DNA from: Astragalus membranaceus
Taxonomy: Eukaryota; Streptophyta; Magnoliopsida; Fabales; Fabaceae
Direction of reading: 5' to 3'
NCBI GenBank assembly: GCA_039519185.1
Contig: JAZGSX010000010.1
Span: 1,612,001 to 1,676,000 of the forward strand
DNA length: 64,000 bases
Shown here: one piece after another, positions 32,513-43,721 of the stretch
How the letters are laid out: the number at the start of each line of letters is the position of its first letter
Position numbering within the stretch: the stretch's first letter is position 1
Position numbers and translations under genes: made by a program
Notes under the pieces: model-generated
Seen by the model: only the letters and a program-made list of their open reading frames with translations
Databases searched by the model: none
Told to the model about the DNA's origin: nothing

Positions 32513-34296
32513 GATTTGGTCACGTGAATACAGAATTTGGCTAGGAAAAATATGTTCAGAACTCACAGCTCACCCCTAGGCACCATAACATAGTCAAAAC
32601 AACACCCAATAGGACCATTTCAAAACAACAAGTGAAAATCTGGAAATTCTTTAGCCAAAGTGCTTAAAATACAATTTGGTCAGGTGAATACAAAATTTGG
32701 CTCGGTAAATTATGCTCAGAAATTGAATTGCACACTAGACACCCCTTAGACAAGCCAAAACGATGCCCAATAGGACCATTTCAAAACCACAAGTGCAAAT
32801 CTGGAAATTCTTTAGCCAAAGTGTTTTAAATACAATTTGGTCAGGTGAATACAAAATTTGGCTCGGTAGAAACTGTTTAGAAATTGAAGTGCACACAAGA
32901 CACCCCTTAGACAAGCCAAAATGATGCCCAATATGACCATTTCAAAACCACAAGTGCAAATCTGGAAATTCCTTAGCCAAAGTATTTTAAATACAATTTG
33001 GTCAGGTGAATACAAAATTTGGCTCGGTAGAAACTGTTTAGAAATTGAAGTGCACACAAGGCACCCCTTAGACAAGCCAAAACAATGCCCAATAGGACCA
33101 TTTCAAAACCACAAGTGCAAATCTGGAAATTCTTTAGCCAAAGTGCTTAAAATATGATTTGGTCAGGTGAATACAAAATTTGGCTCGGTAAAAACTGTTT
33201 AGAAATTGAAGTGCACACAAGGCACCCCTTAGACAAGCCAAAACAATGCCCAATAGGACCATTTCAAAACCACAAGTGCAAATCTGGAAATTCTTTAGCC
33301 AAAGTGCTTAAAATATGATTTGGTCAGGTGAATACAAAATTTGGCTCGGGAAAATATGCTCAGAAAATGAGTTTATCCAAAAACATGTTGTATGCGCCTT
33401 GCCTAAGCATAAGCAGCAACCTGGCTCCACCCCAGGCGCCACAGGCAGCAACATAGGCGCCCTGCCCAGAATACCCACGCACCCAGCAACAGAAACAGCG
33501 CCCAGTGCGCCAATTCCCCCCCCCCCCCCAGCACTTGGCGCCCAGGCGCCCCAACACAACCAAAACACCAAATTCTTCATTATTTTCCAAACCAAATCAC
33601 CACAACAATCACAAAATGCATTATGCTCATTCCAACCACATTCAATCTCACATATATATATTAAGAACACATCAAGGCACAAAATCAACACTTGAAATCT
33701 AAACATTAGCATAGGGAAACCGAATTAATCACCAATTATCAATTTCAACTAACCTAAACAAATCTAACAATTAACAAGTAAGGTCAAGTGGGATCCTATG
33801 GTTTACATACAACCTATTATACTCTCTATTATAGAGTGAGACTCCCCTAACCTTGATTATGACGAACTAGGGCTCTTTCCACCGAAGCACCGACAAACCA
33901 CCGCAACAAGAATTCTTCTCCTTCTTCTTCCCTTATTCACGAACACGCCCTCTCTCTCTTTCTCTAGGATCAAGATGCACAAACCCTAACTCCTTAGCTT
34001 GAAGTCGCCTCCTTCCTTCTCTTCTCCTCTCCTTCGATTTTCTTTCTCTTCTTCTCTCCTTCGACTCACTTGCTCACTTTTGGCACAATTGGGGCGCAAC
34101 CTAGACCCCTAGCGCCTAAGGAGCGCCTAAGCCAACGGGCTTGGGCTTCTTGGGCCGTCACTTGTAATTCCGGTATTTCCGATGCCATCCCCTTCAATTA
34201 AAATAAAATACTATATCATCATATAATAATAAAAATTAGTGCAACACTTTAAATAATTTAATTAATTACTTAATTAAATTATTTTAGGGTGTTACA
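32513..34296 (-). repeat. 5' LTR of element B, outer piece with 161-bp array
   Basis: Resumes after D with the duplicated GATTT. It contains about 4-5 diverged 161-bp units (about 32640-33355), a GGCGCC zone (33434-33550), a pyrimidine-rich block (33880-34085) and the end GGGTGTTACA beside AGCAG. Units here are more diverged than those in C, consistent with B being older. Confidence 0.9.
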
Positions 34297-35601
34297 AGCA
34301 GGGCGCCTAACAACACTACAGAACATGGCGCCCTTGGCGCCCACACCAGCTAGAACACATCCAAAAACGCAACCTGGTACAGGAATTGGCGCCCTTGGCG
34401 CCCAGACAACCTACAAAACCAACGCAACACTGAACCGAGACATGCACCAGCCACGGGAACGGCGCCCAAGGCGCCCCTGCGCCAAGACAGCACGCAACAC
34501 AACCCAGGAACAGGCGCCCATGGCGCCCCTGCGCCAAGACACATGCAACACACACACACTGGCACATGAGACAGACACCAGACACGGCACCCAGCAGCAG
34601 GGCACCAAAAACTGCAACACATGCAGGGAAACAACAATAGCAACTCTGGCGCCCATGGCGCCCATGACTCAGAACACAACAGCAGCAACCATCCTGGCAC
34701 ACGAGACACACACAGATACGGCGCCCATGCACTGGCGCCAGAAACAGCAACAGAAAAACGCAACACACAGCGCCCAGCATGGTGCCCAGCGCCAGGGCCC
34801 CAAAATCAGCAACTAGAACAATGGCGCCCATGGCGCCCTAGGGTCTATATTTTCGTTATTTCACCAATTTACATCACCAATTCTTAATCACCAGTGCCAA
34901 TCACCATGAATTATCAATCATAACATCAAACGACAATCAATCGAACCCCTAGCTCGCACTTAGTAATAACGACAACGAATCACCAATCTTTGGGGGTCAC
35001 AACAATCACCAACAAGCAAGTATTTTCAATCAACCTAGTTGTGATTCAACTACCATCAAACTACACATCAAAATCAATCAACGGGTATTATAGGACCTAT
35101 CCCCACATAGACCCCATCATAAAACCCCATTATAAGGAAGAACCCCACCCTTACCATATAGTAGGAGAGCACCAATTCTCTTGATCGAGTCACCAACAAA
35201 ACCTCAGCAACACGGCTCCTCTCTTCTCCTTGGATGTGCGAACTCCTCTTCTTCTCCTCCCTTGGGTGTGCGCCAAACCTCTTCTCCTCTCCTCTCTCTA
35301 TTTCGCGACCTTTCTCTCTTTTCTTCTCTATTCGCAACTTTTCTTTTCTTTTCTCAAACAATTCACATAAGTGAGCCAAAACCTAGCCTAGGCGCTTCTC
35401 CCATCCGCCTAGCTAGTGGACTTGGATCACGGGCTTTCCTCCAGCTTAAGCCCGATCACTAACGCCATCCCCTAATAATCAATTACACACCTCTTAATCC
35501 AACGTTAATATAATTACACCAACTAAAATAAATAAATAAATAAATAAATGGATACCTAAATATTTAATTAAATAATTTAATTAAATATTTGGGGCGTTAC
35601 A
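34297..35601 (-). repeat. 5' LTR of element A, piece 3
   Basis: Starts with the duplicated AGCAG, continues the GGCGCC zone to about 34842 and the outer part of the LTR, and ends GGGCGTTACA. It is close to 550-1873 of the 3' LTR. Confidence 0.9.
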
Positions 35602-35876
35602 CTTTGTTTGTCCTTATTTAATGCTTGTACCAAACTTGAATGTTATTTATTACCAAAGGAAGTTTTGGTTGTGTGCAAAGTGGACATTATCAGGTACCTT
35701 TGTAATAGGCGCGTCTTACAGGGAAGACATGTCAAGTGGGCCATTAAGTTAAACGTGTTTGCCTTGACATACATGTCACTAAGAGCTGTCAAAGGACAAG
35801 CCTCCGCCAATTTGCTGGCTCAACATCCATTTGTAGAGATACACAACCCCTCAGCGGAGTCTATTAACTACCTGGG
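35602..35876 (+). pseudogene. Relic of a Ty3/Gypsy RNase H domain
   Basis: An open stretch of about 90 codons reads KLECYLLPKEVLVVCKVDII, then VLQGRHVKWAIKLNVFALTY and AVKGQASANLLAQHP. This spacing of an LPKE block, a GR..KW block and a KGQ...LLAQHP block is typical of the RNase H end of Tat/Ogre-type Ty3/Gypsy pol, a lineage other than the Tekay-like elements around it. It has no start or domain context: A abuts it on the left and E on the right. It is probably the older element into which both A and E inserted. The family assignment is from pattern memory only. Confidence 0.6.
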
Positions 35877-36898
35877 TGTAACATCCCCTAATTAGCTAAT
35901 TAGATTAATTAATTAGCAAGAGGTTAAGTCGATTAGTTGCATTAATTATGTGATGTTTGAAATGAATAAATTATAGTTGTGCATAATTGAAATATTATGT
36001 TAAGTTAGTGAGTCATAGGATTAGTGTGGTGTTAAGAGAATATTAGAGAGTAAGGGTATTTTGGTCCTTTCAACCCCTTTTATTGAAAACCAGCTGAACA
36101 CACCACAACACCACCTCACTTTTCAGTTTTCAGCAAAAGATAGAATAGAAGAGAGGGAGCTTGAGAGAGAGGGAGAGAGCTCGCGAAAGGGGGGAGGAAG
36201 AAGAGAGGGAACCAAAAAGTCTGATGCATGTCCTATTTCTCTCCACCATTAAACTCAGTTTCTTATTCTCCATCCATTGATACTACTATTACAACCTATC
36301 TCCTTCTCAATCCACCATTTTTACACTCCAAAGCTCAAAGTTCATAACAATGGAGTCTAGTAACTGGATGTAGCTTGCATGTTGGGTTGGGAGCGAAATT
36401 AGACAAGCCCAGGACCCTCATAATAGTTCTAAAGCAAGAAGAGGAGGTTTGACAACTGGTATAGCTTTGTGTTCGATTTTGGAAGTGGTAGACGAGTACG
36501 GAGCCGGTCCGGGTGATTTCGGTTCTCATTAAAGTCAAGTTGTTGCCGTGATTGTTAGTGATTTTCATCACTTCGGGTGAGTTTTATAACTCGCTTAGGG
36601 AATGTGTTCGTGTTTCTGAGTCTTCTCTTTTGGAAAACTCTTGTCACGCGTTTTTGGTAACAAAAGGGAATTTATCGAACACCGTTTTATTGAAAAGATC
36701 GTGATTTAAATTATGAAATTTGCTTGATTGATTGTTGGATGTACTTGATTGATTGGAATTGCTATCATATATTGTTCTAATGCGTGTTTAAGTTTGGGTC
36801 TCGATCGGAAGGGATTTTGGAATCGGGATGGAATGGAAAAACTCATGAAAAGTCTGTTTTCTGGAAAACTGATAGAGACGCACGGATCGTGTGCCTAT
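35877..36898 (+). repeat. 5' LTR of element E, piece 1
   Basis: Runs from TGTAACATCCCC to CCTAT (36894-36898), the target duplicated by F. It includes a purine-rich block at about 36125-36215. The insertion point falls just after a GCACGGATCGTGTGC hairpin. Confidence 0.87.
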
Positions 36899-37289
36899 TG
36901 TAACACCCTAAATATTTAATTAATTTATTTAATTAAGTATTTAGGAATTTATTTAATTTATTGGGTATAAAATTTAATTAATTAAAATTATATTAATTTG
37001 TGATGGTATTAGGAAAAGGAGGTGCCACTTGGGTGAGCTGGGCTTAATTGAAAAAGCCCAAGCCCATGGTCCAAGTGACATGCGAAGTGGTGAGACATTG
37101 AGAGGCTAGGGTTTGTTGTTGGCATTTGCGAAAACTTGAGAGAATAGAGGAAAGAGAGGAGAGGCGCGCCATGGAGAGTAGAGGAAGAGAGGAGGAGGTC
37201 GCAAGCTCCAAGGAGAAGAGAAGAACGTGATTCCGTTGCCGTGGTTCCGTTCGTGATCGTCTCGAGGGCGCCTATTCTTCAACTTCGAG

Positions 37290-38845
37290 GTAAGGGGAGT
37301 TCTATCAATTTTTATAATAATTCCTATGATAGATTATAGGTAGTGATGGCCTAGATGAACCATGATCATGATTATGTCTGTGAATCCATATTATTATTGG
37401 TGATGTATGCGTAATGTCCTTAGTTTGTGGCTGAAAATTCATGTTTGGTGTGGTATGGGCGCCTAGGGCGCCATATGTTGGATTAATGTTGCTGGATTTT
37501 GTGTTGAAAATTGTGATGATTTTGATGTTGCTGAATTTCTGTGCTGAAAATAGTGTTAAAATCGTGTGCTGGAAGTGTTGCAGGCGCTGGGCGCCTATGG
37601 GCGCGCAAGCGCCAGTGTCGCCTGTTGCTGTGTGTGCGTGTGGGCGCTGGGTGCCAGCGCTGGGCGCTGAGCGCCCGTGTGCGCGTGCTTCTGTGTTGCA
37701 CCAAGGCGCTGGGCGCCCGTGTGTTGCGTTGCGTGTTGCGCTGAGGCGCTGGGTGCCAGCGCTGGGCGCTGAGCGCCCGTGTGAGTGTGTCGCGTCTTGC
37801 TGGGCGCCAGTTTTCAGGATGTTCCCAAATTTTTATGAAAACTGTTTTCGCTATACCTTTTGACTCGGACATCCGTTTTAAACGTTTCAAAAAGTGTTGG
37901 GAAGCTTTTTCAGTTTTCTATCTGTGTATCCCATTTTTAAAAATAAAAAATTATATTTTCAGAAAGGTTGCTGGGCGCCCAAGTGGCTGTCCCCTGTGGT
38001 CGTTGCTGTGACATTGAAAACTCGTTTGGTGTCTTTAAAATCCTCTTTTGCGTATGACCAGTGGTTTTAACGATTTAGTGTCAAAAATGATGATTTTGAC
38101 GATGATGCCCCTAGTGGCTAGTTAAATGACTGTTTTGCCCTTAGTGGCTAATATTATTTATAATGACGTGTAAATGACTGTTTTGCCCTTAGTGGCTAAT
38201 ATTATTTATAATGACGTGTAAATGACTGTTTTGCCCTTGGTGGCTAATACTATTTATAATGATGTGTAAATGACGATGACGCCCTTAGTGGCTAGTAAAT
38301 GACGTTTTTGCCCTCAGTGGCTATTGTTTGAGTTGATGTTATTTATGTATAAGTGACGATGAAACCCAGTGACGTTTGAGGCCCGAAATGCTAAGTGATG
38401 TTAAGATCCAAAAGGCTAAGTGATGTTGTTGTGTGTAAATTGTGAATTGACAGGTGCTGTGCCTCTTGTGAGCAAATTGGTAAGTGACGGGTCACCTAGT
38501 TGACCGTGATTGTGTGATTTGTGCGTGGTGCATGTTATAGTGTCTCATGCATCCCATGTGCATAAACCCAGTGACGTTTTGAGGCCCAAAAGGCTAAGTG
38601 ACGATGAGGCCATAATGGCTAAGCGACGTTTGTGAAAAGGTACCTCATGCATATGCCCGCGAGTGGGTTGCATTTCATATGCCTGCATGACATTGTGATG
38701 AGTTATTGGAATGATGTGATTGATGATTGTGACGTGATTAATTTAGAGCTGTAACTTGACTTATTATTTGTCATATGATTTATTATATGAATTGAATTGG
38801 ACTCACCCTTCTGTTTGAATGTTACCCCCATGCGGTAACGTGCAG
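37290..38845 (+). other. Putative leader intron in F's 5' LTR
   Basis: Predicted only. The 5' boundary CGAG|GTAAGGGG fits the plant donor consensus, and the 3' boundary is GTGCAG|GTGATT behind a stem-loop (GTTAC...GTAAC). Equivalent paired sites occur at the same relative places in LTRs of A, C, D, I, S1 and S2, although the sequences between them differ greatly. The interval holds the GGCGCC, satellite and mini-hairpin zones. I cannot show that it is transcribed or spliced. Confidence 0.45.
38100..38335 (+). repeat. 48-bp-type tandem repeat in F's 5' LTR
   Basis: About four units containing GTAAATGACTGTTTTGCCC and TAGTGGCTAATATTATTTAT. They are homologous, in opposite orientation, to the 48-bp units in I (58560-58945 and 61620-61930) and to two or three diverged units in D. 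Confidence 0.88.
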
Positions 38846-39231
38846 GTGATTGCGAGTGAAGGACTAGGTACCTTCACTAATTCGAGTCGAGTCGTCACGC
38901 TCTGATACGTAGCACTCAGGGGGTGGGACGAACTTAATGTCATGCATGTTTTTGGTTGTTAAGTTTTGTTGACAATTCTGTTTTATTTTGTTATTCCGCT
39001 GCTTGGTTGATTTTATTGACGTAGAGTTTTATTGCGATGATAACTGTGGTTTTGAAATTCGCCTTTTTGTGATGTGCTACGTCATACCTGGTTATTATGT
39101 TTTTGAGCTGTTTTATTGAGAAGTGTGGTTTTTATTGAAGTATGTGTAACATCCCTCGTGCGAAACAAAATTTTGAAAACTCTAATATTTTTCCAATTAA
39201 ATTAATGGGTAGAAAAGGGGTGTTACATTAG

Positions 39232-39243
39232 TGGTATCAGAGC
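39232..39243 (+). other. Primer-binding site of element F
   Basis: TGGTATCAGAGC, initiator-Met tRNA type, 4 bases after the 5' LTR. Confidence 0.95.
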
Positions 39244-39338
39244 AGTTCGGTCTGTCCGGCCAATGTTGTCCTGTCATAGCGTCTTATGACAATAGATTAG
39301 TACTAAATTCTTGGTTTGTGCTGCAGTGATAGTTTGAA

Positions 39339-42300
39339 ATGGCTGGGAGAAACGACGCTGCTCTTGCTGCTGCATTGCAAGCTATGGCTCAGGCTGTGCA
39401 GGGTCAGCAGAACGCTGGAGATAACGCTGGTTTCCGGAGTCTGACTACTTTCCAGAGAGAGAATCCGCCCACCTTTAAGGGCAAATATGATCCAGATGGT
39501 GCTATGGCTTGGTTGAAAGAGATCGAGAGAATTTTCAGGGTGATGGACTGCACTGTTGAGCAGAAGGTCCGTTTTGGTACCCACATGTTAGCCGAGGAGG
39601 CCGACGACTGGTGGTTGGCTACTAGGCAGAGGTTGGAGGCTGTGCAGGAAGAGGTTACTTGGGAGGTATTCAGCAGGGAATTTCTGAGAAAATATTTTCC
39701 TAAAGACGTCCGAGGGAAGAAAGAGATAGAGTTCCTGGAACTGAAGCAGGGTGGTATGTCTTTGACTGCATATGCGGCAAAGTTTGTAGAACTGGCAAAA
39801 TTCTATCCACATTACAGTGAGGCTACAGCTGAATTTTCTAAATGCATCAAGTTCGAGAATGGGTTGAGGCCTGATATCAAAAAGGCCATTGGTTATCAGA
39901 AGATTCGTGTGTTCGCTGATCTAGTTGACAGTTGTAGAATCTTTGAGGAGGACAGTACTGCTCATTACAAAGCTACGTCTGAGAAAAAGGGTAAGTTTCA
40001 GAGTCGAAGCAAGCCGCATGAGGTTCCTGCGGGTAAGAGTTATCAGAGGTCTGCTGGGGGTAAGAATTCTAGTGGGGGAGATGCTCCTGCTAGCATTGTC
40101 TGTTATAAGTGTGGCAAGCCTGGCCACAAGAGTACTACATGCAGGTCTGATGAGAGAGTTTGCTATCGTTGCGGTAAAAAGGGTCATATGGCGGCCGAGT
40201 GTAAGGTCAAGGATGTGGTGTGCTTCAATTGTGGTGAGTCTGGGCATATCAGTACAAAGTGTACAAAGCCGAAGAAGGAAAGGTCTACTGGGAAGGTGCT
40301 CGCATTGGCAGGGGAGGAGCATGATGAGAAGGATGGTCTGATTAGAGGTACGTGTTTTATTAATGGTACTTCTCTGAAATCTCTTATTGACACTGCTGCT
40401 ACCCATTGCTTTATATCTGTCGATTGTTGTAAAAGATTGGGTCTTGTTTTATCTGCTATGTGTGGGGATATGGTTGTCGACACTCCTGCGAAGGGGTCGG
40501 TGATTACTTCCCAGGTGTGTTCTCAGTGTCCCGTGTCGATCTTCGGCAGGGACTTTGTGGTGAATTTTGTTTGCTTACCGTTGCGAGGTCTGGATGTAAT
40601 CTTGGGCATGGACTGGTTAGAGAATAACCACGTTCATATCAACTGTCGTAGCAAGTCGGTCAGTTTCGGAGAAGAAGATTCTGTTTTGGTATCTGCTGAT
40701 CAATTGAAGAAGCTGAAGAAAGAAGGAGTTCAGTTATTTGCGTTGATGGCATCGTTGTCTGCTGAGAGTCAGGCTGTTATTGAAGAACTGAAAGTGGTAC
40801 GCGAGTTTCCTGAGGTTTTTCCTGATGAAATTCCGGGCGTGCCACCAGAAAGGGAAGTTGAGTTTTCGATTGATCTAGTACCTGGTACGAGGCCTGTGTC
40901 TATGGCACCGTACAGGATGTCGGCGTCTGAATTGTCCGAGTTGAAGACGCAACTTGAAGAATTGCTTGAGAAAAAGTTTGTGAGACCGAGTGTATCACCG
41001 TGGGGAGCTCCGGTATTGTTAGTGAAGAAGAAAGATGGGAGCATGAGGTTATGTGTGGACTATCGTCAGTTGAATAAGGTAACTATCAAGAATAAGTATC
41101 CGCTTCCGAGGATCGACGATCTGATGGATCAGCTAGTGGGTGCCCGTGTTTTCAGCAAAATTGATTTGAGGTCCGGATATCATCAGATTAAAGTAAAGGA
41201 TGAAGATGTTCAGAAGACAGCGTTCAGGACAAGGTATGGGCATTATGAATATTCAGTGATGCCGTTCGGTGTGACCAATGCTCCTGCTGTATTTATGGAA
41301 TATATGAATCGTATTTTCCATAATTACCTAGATCGGTTTGTGGTGATCTTCATAGATGACATTCTAGTTTATTCTAAGTCAGAGGAAGAGCATGCTGAGC
41401 ACCTGAAGATAGTGTTAGAAGTTTTGAAAGAGAAAAAGTTGTATGCTAAGTTATCCAAGTGTGAGTTCTGGCTGAAAGAGGTGAGTTTCCTTGGGCACGT
41501 GATTTCTGGTAATGGTATTGCGGTTGATCCGGCAAAAGTAGAAGCAGTGTTGGAGTGGGAGGCTCCGAAGTCCGCAACAGAGATTAGAAGCTTTTTGGGT
41601 TTGGCTGGGTACTACAGGAGGTTCATCGAGGGTTTTTCCAAGTTGGCCCTTCCGTTGACTCAGTTGACTTGTAAGGGTAAAGTTTTCGTTTGGGATGCTC
41701 GGTGTGAGGAAAGTTTTATGGAACTGAAAAAGAGATTGACAACGTCGCCTGTTTTGACGTTGCCTAATCCGGAAGAACCGTTTGTTGTATATTGTGACGC
41801 TTCGAAGATGGGTCTTGGTGGTGTGCTGATGCAAGATGGGAAGGTCGTTGCGTATGCGTCGAGGCAGTTGCGGGTTCATGAGAAAAATTACCCTACGCAT
41901 GATTTGGAGTTGGCTGCTGTGGTATTTGTGCTTAAGATTTAGAGACACTACCTTTATGGTTCGAGGTTCGAAGTGTTCAGTGATTATAAGGGTCTAAAGT
42001 ATCTGTTCGATCAGAAAGAGTTGAATATGAGACAGCGTCGGTGGTTGGAGCTCTTGAAGGATTATGACTTTGGTTTGAATTATCATCCCGGCAAAGCTAA
42101 TGTCGTGGCTGATGCTTTAAGCAGAAAGTCTTTGCATATGTCGGCAATGATGGTGAAAGAATTAGAGTTGATTGAGGAATTCAGAGATTTAAGTTTGGTT
42201 TGTAAAATGACACCTCGCAGTGTCAAGCTGGGAATGTTAAAGATCGATAATGATTTCCTGGGCAGCATCAGGGAAGCTCAGAAGTCAGATGTCAAGTTAG

Positions 42301-43709
42301 TAGATTTAATTAATGGGGTTGGTCAATCTGAAGATGAAGATTTCAAATTAGATTCCAGTGGTGTGTTGAGGTTCCGGGGTAGGATCTGTGTTTCGGATGA
42401 TGAGGAGATGAGAAAGGCAATTTTAGAGGAGGGTCACCGTAGCAAGTTGAGTATCCATCCTGGAGCGACGAAAATTTATCAAGATCTGAAAAAGATGTTT
42501 TGGTGGTACGGCATGAAGAGAGATGTGGCACAGTTCGTGAATGCTTGTTTGACCTGTCAAAAGTCGAAGGTTGAACACCAGAAGCCAGCAGGGTTAATGC
42601 AACCGTTGGAAGTTCCAGAGTGGAAGTGGGATAGCATTGCGATGGACTTTGTGACGGGATTGCCGAATACAGTTAAGGGTCATGACGCTATTTGGGTGAT
42701 CGTTGATAGGTTAACCAAGTCTGCTCACTTTATTCCTATTAATATCACTTATCCGGTGTCGAGGTTTGCAGAGGTATATGTCAAAGAAATTGTGAAGTTG
42801 CACGGTGTTCCGAAGAGTATTGTGTCAGATAGGGATCCGAGGTTCACTTCTGAGTTTTGGACGGGTTTGCAGAAGGAATTGGGTTCAAAGTTAAAAATGA
42901 GTTCGGCGTATCATCCTCAGACAGATGGTCAGTCAGAGAGAACAATTCAGTCGTTAGAAGATTTGTTGAGGGCTTGTGTAGTGGAACAACGGGGTTCATG
43001 GGATTCCTACCTTGCGTTGATCGAGCTTACCTATAACAACAGTTACCATTCCAGTATCGGGATGGCACCGTTTGAAGCATTGTATGGTCGAAAGTGTAGA
43101 ACGCCATTGTGTTGGTATGAGTCGGGAGAGAGTGTAGTGTTGGGACCGGAGATTGTCCGGGAGACTACAGAGAAAATCAAAATGATCCGTGAAAAGATGA
43201 AGGCTTCGCAGAGTCGTCAGAAGAGTTATCATGACAAGCGGAGGAAAGATTTAGAGTTTCAAGAGGGTGAGCATGTGTTCTTGAGGGTTTCCCCTATTAC
43301 CGGTGTTGGTCGAGCGTTGAAATCGAAGGAGCTCACTCCTCGCTTCGTTGGTCCTTATCAGATTTCTGAGAGAATCGGGAATGTGGCTTATAGGGTGGCT
43401 TTACCGCCAAATCTTTCGAATTTGCATGACGTGTTTCATGTGTCGCAACTTCGGAAGTATGTTTCGGATCCATCTCATGTGATTCATATGGATGATGTTG
43501 AGGTGCGGGATAATCTCACTGTGGAGACGATGCCCGTACGGATTGAGGATCGTGAAGTGAAAGCGCTTAGAGGCAAAGAGATTGCATAAGTGAAAGTGGT
43601 TTGGCTAGGAGCTGCCGGCGAAAGCATGACTTGGGAGCTAGAGAGCAAGATGCGAGAGTCCTACCCAGAATTGTTTGATCAGGTAAATTTCGAGGGCGAA
43701 ATATTCTAA
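39339..43709 (+). pseudogene. Element F gag-pol, full length but with two stops and an altered protease site
   Basis: One frame of 1457 codons starts MAGRNDAALAAALQAMAQAV and ends beside the polypurine tract. Domains in order: Gag; three CCHC knuckles (CYKCGKPGHKSTTC, CYRCGKKGHMAAEC, CFNCGESGHISTKC); aspartic protease; RT with FIDDILVYSK; RNase H; integrase with HRSKLSIH and CLTC zinc ligands, DDE blocks and GPY/F; chromodomain-like tail. Breaks: the protease motif reads DTAA rather than DTGA (Gly to Ala at residue 353, 40395-40397); TAG at 41940-41942 replaces the Trp of KIWRHYLYG in RNase H; TAA at 43587-43589 replaces a Leu in the tail after GKEIA. The frame is otherwise continuous. Role: retrotransposon replication; now inactive as read. 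Confidence 0.95.
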
Positions 43710-43720
43710 GTGGGGGAGAG
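43708..43720 (+). other. Polypurine tract of element F
   Basis: AAGTGGGGGAGAG overlaps the terminal TAA of gag-pol and is one base from the 3' LTR. Confidence 0.93.
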
Positions 43721-43721
43721 T

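Larger units (their letters stand above)
7722..34296 (-). mobile_element. Element B: Tekay-like Ty3/Gypsy retrotransposon, interrupted by C and D
   Basis: Flanked by AGCAG (7717-7721 and 34297-34301) inside A's GGCGCC zone. In minus orientation: 5' LTR 34296 down to 23817 (split by D at 24846-32512), primer site 23801-23812, gag-pol 23689-21165 and 10373-8512 (split by C), polypurine tract at 8500-8514, and a short 3' LTR 7722-8499. The 3' LTR has lost most of its length, and its outer part is replaced by a 318-bp palindrome. The coding region also has a frameshift in gag. B is therefore dead. Its residual coding sequence is very similar to C, so B and C are one family. Confidence 0.92.
1..35601 (-). 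mobile_element. Element A: Tekay-like Ty3/Gypsy retrotransposon, decayed, host of S1 and B
   Basis: This is the oldest element of the left half and is cut by the window start. In minus orientation it has a 5' LTR ending at the primer site near 3691, a shrunken internal region (1874-3695) and a 3' LTR (1-1873). The LTR ends read TGTAACACCCC...GGGGCGTTACA. Its 5' LTR is in three pieces (3696-3842, 6529-7721, 34297-35601), separated by solo LTR S1 and by the 26.6-kb B nest; the pieces join cleanly when one copy of each 5-bp target duplication is removed. The right flank begins CTTTG, but the left duplication lies outside the window. RT, RNase H and most of integrase are missing, so A cannot move by itself. 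Confidence 0.9.
36899..39227 (+). repeat. 5' LTR of element F
   Basis: From TGTAACACCCT to GGGGTGTTACA. In order: purine-rich block (37130-37225), donor-like CGAG|GTAAGGGG (37289|37290), GGCGCC/GCGCTGGGCGCC zone (37455-37810), shared motif (37848-37880), 48-bp-type repeats (38100-38335), GGCC-hairpin repeats (38370-38630), ATGCATATGCC block (38645-38690), hairpin plus acceptor-like GCAG|GTGATT (38823-38846), and PBS-complementary GCTCTGATAC (38899-38908). Confidence 0.93.

Noticed and set aside
35608..35895. A host gene exon in the 90-codon stretch beside A
   Set aside because: Block order and wording fit a retroelement RNase H end better than a host protein, and the last codons run into E's LTR.
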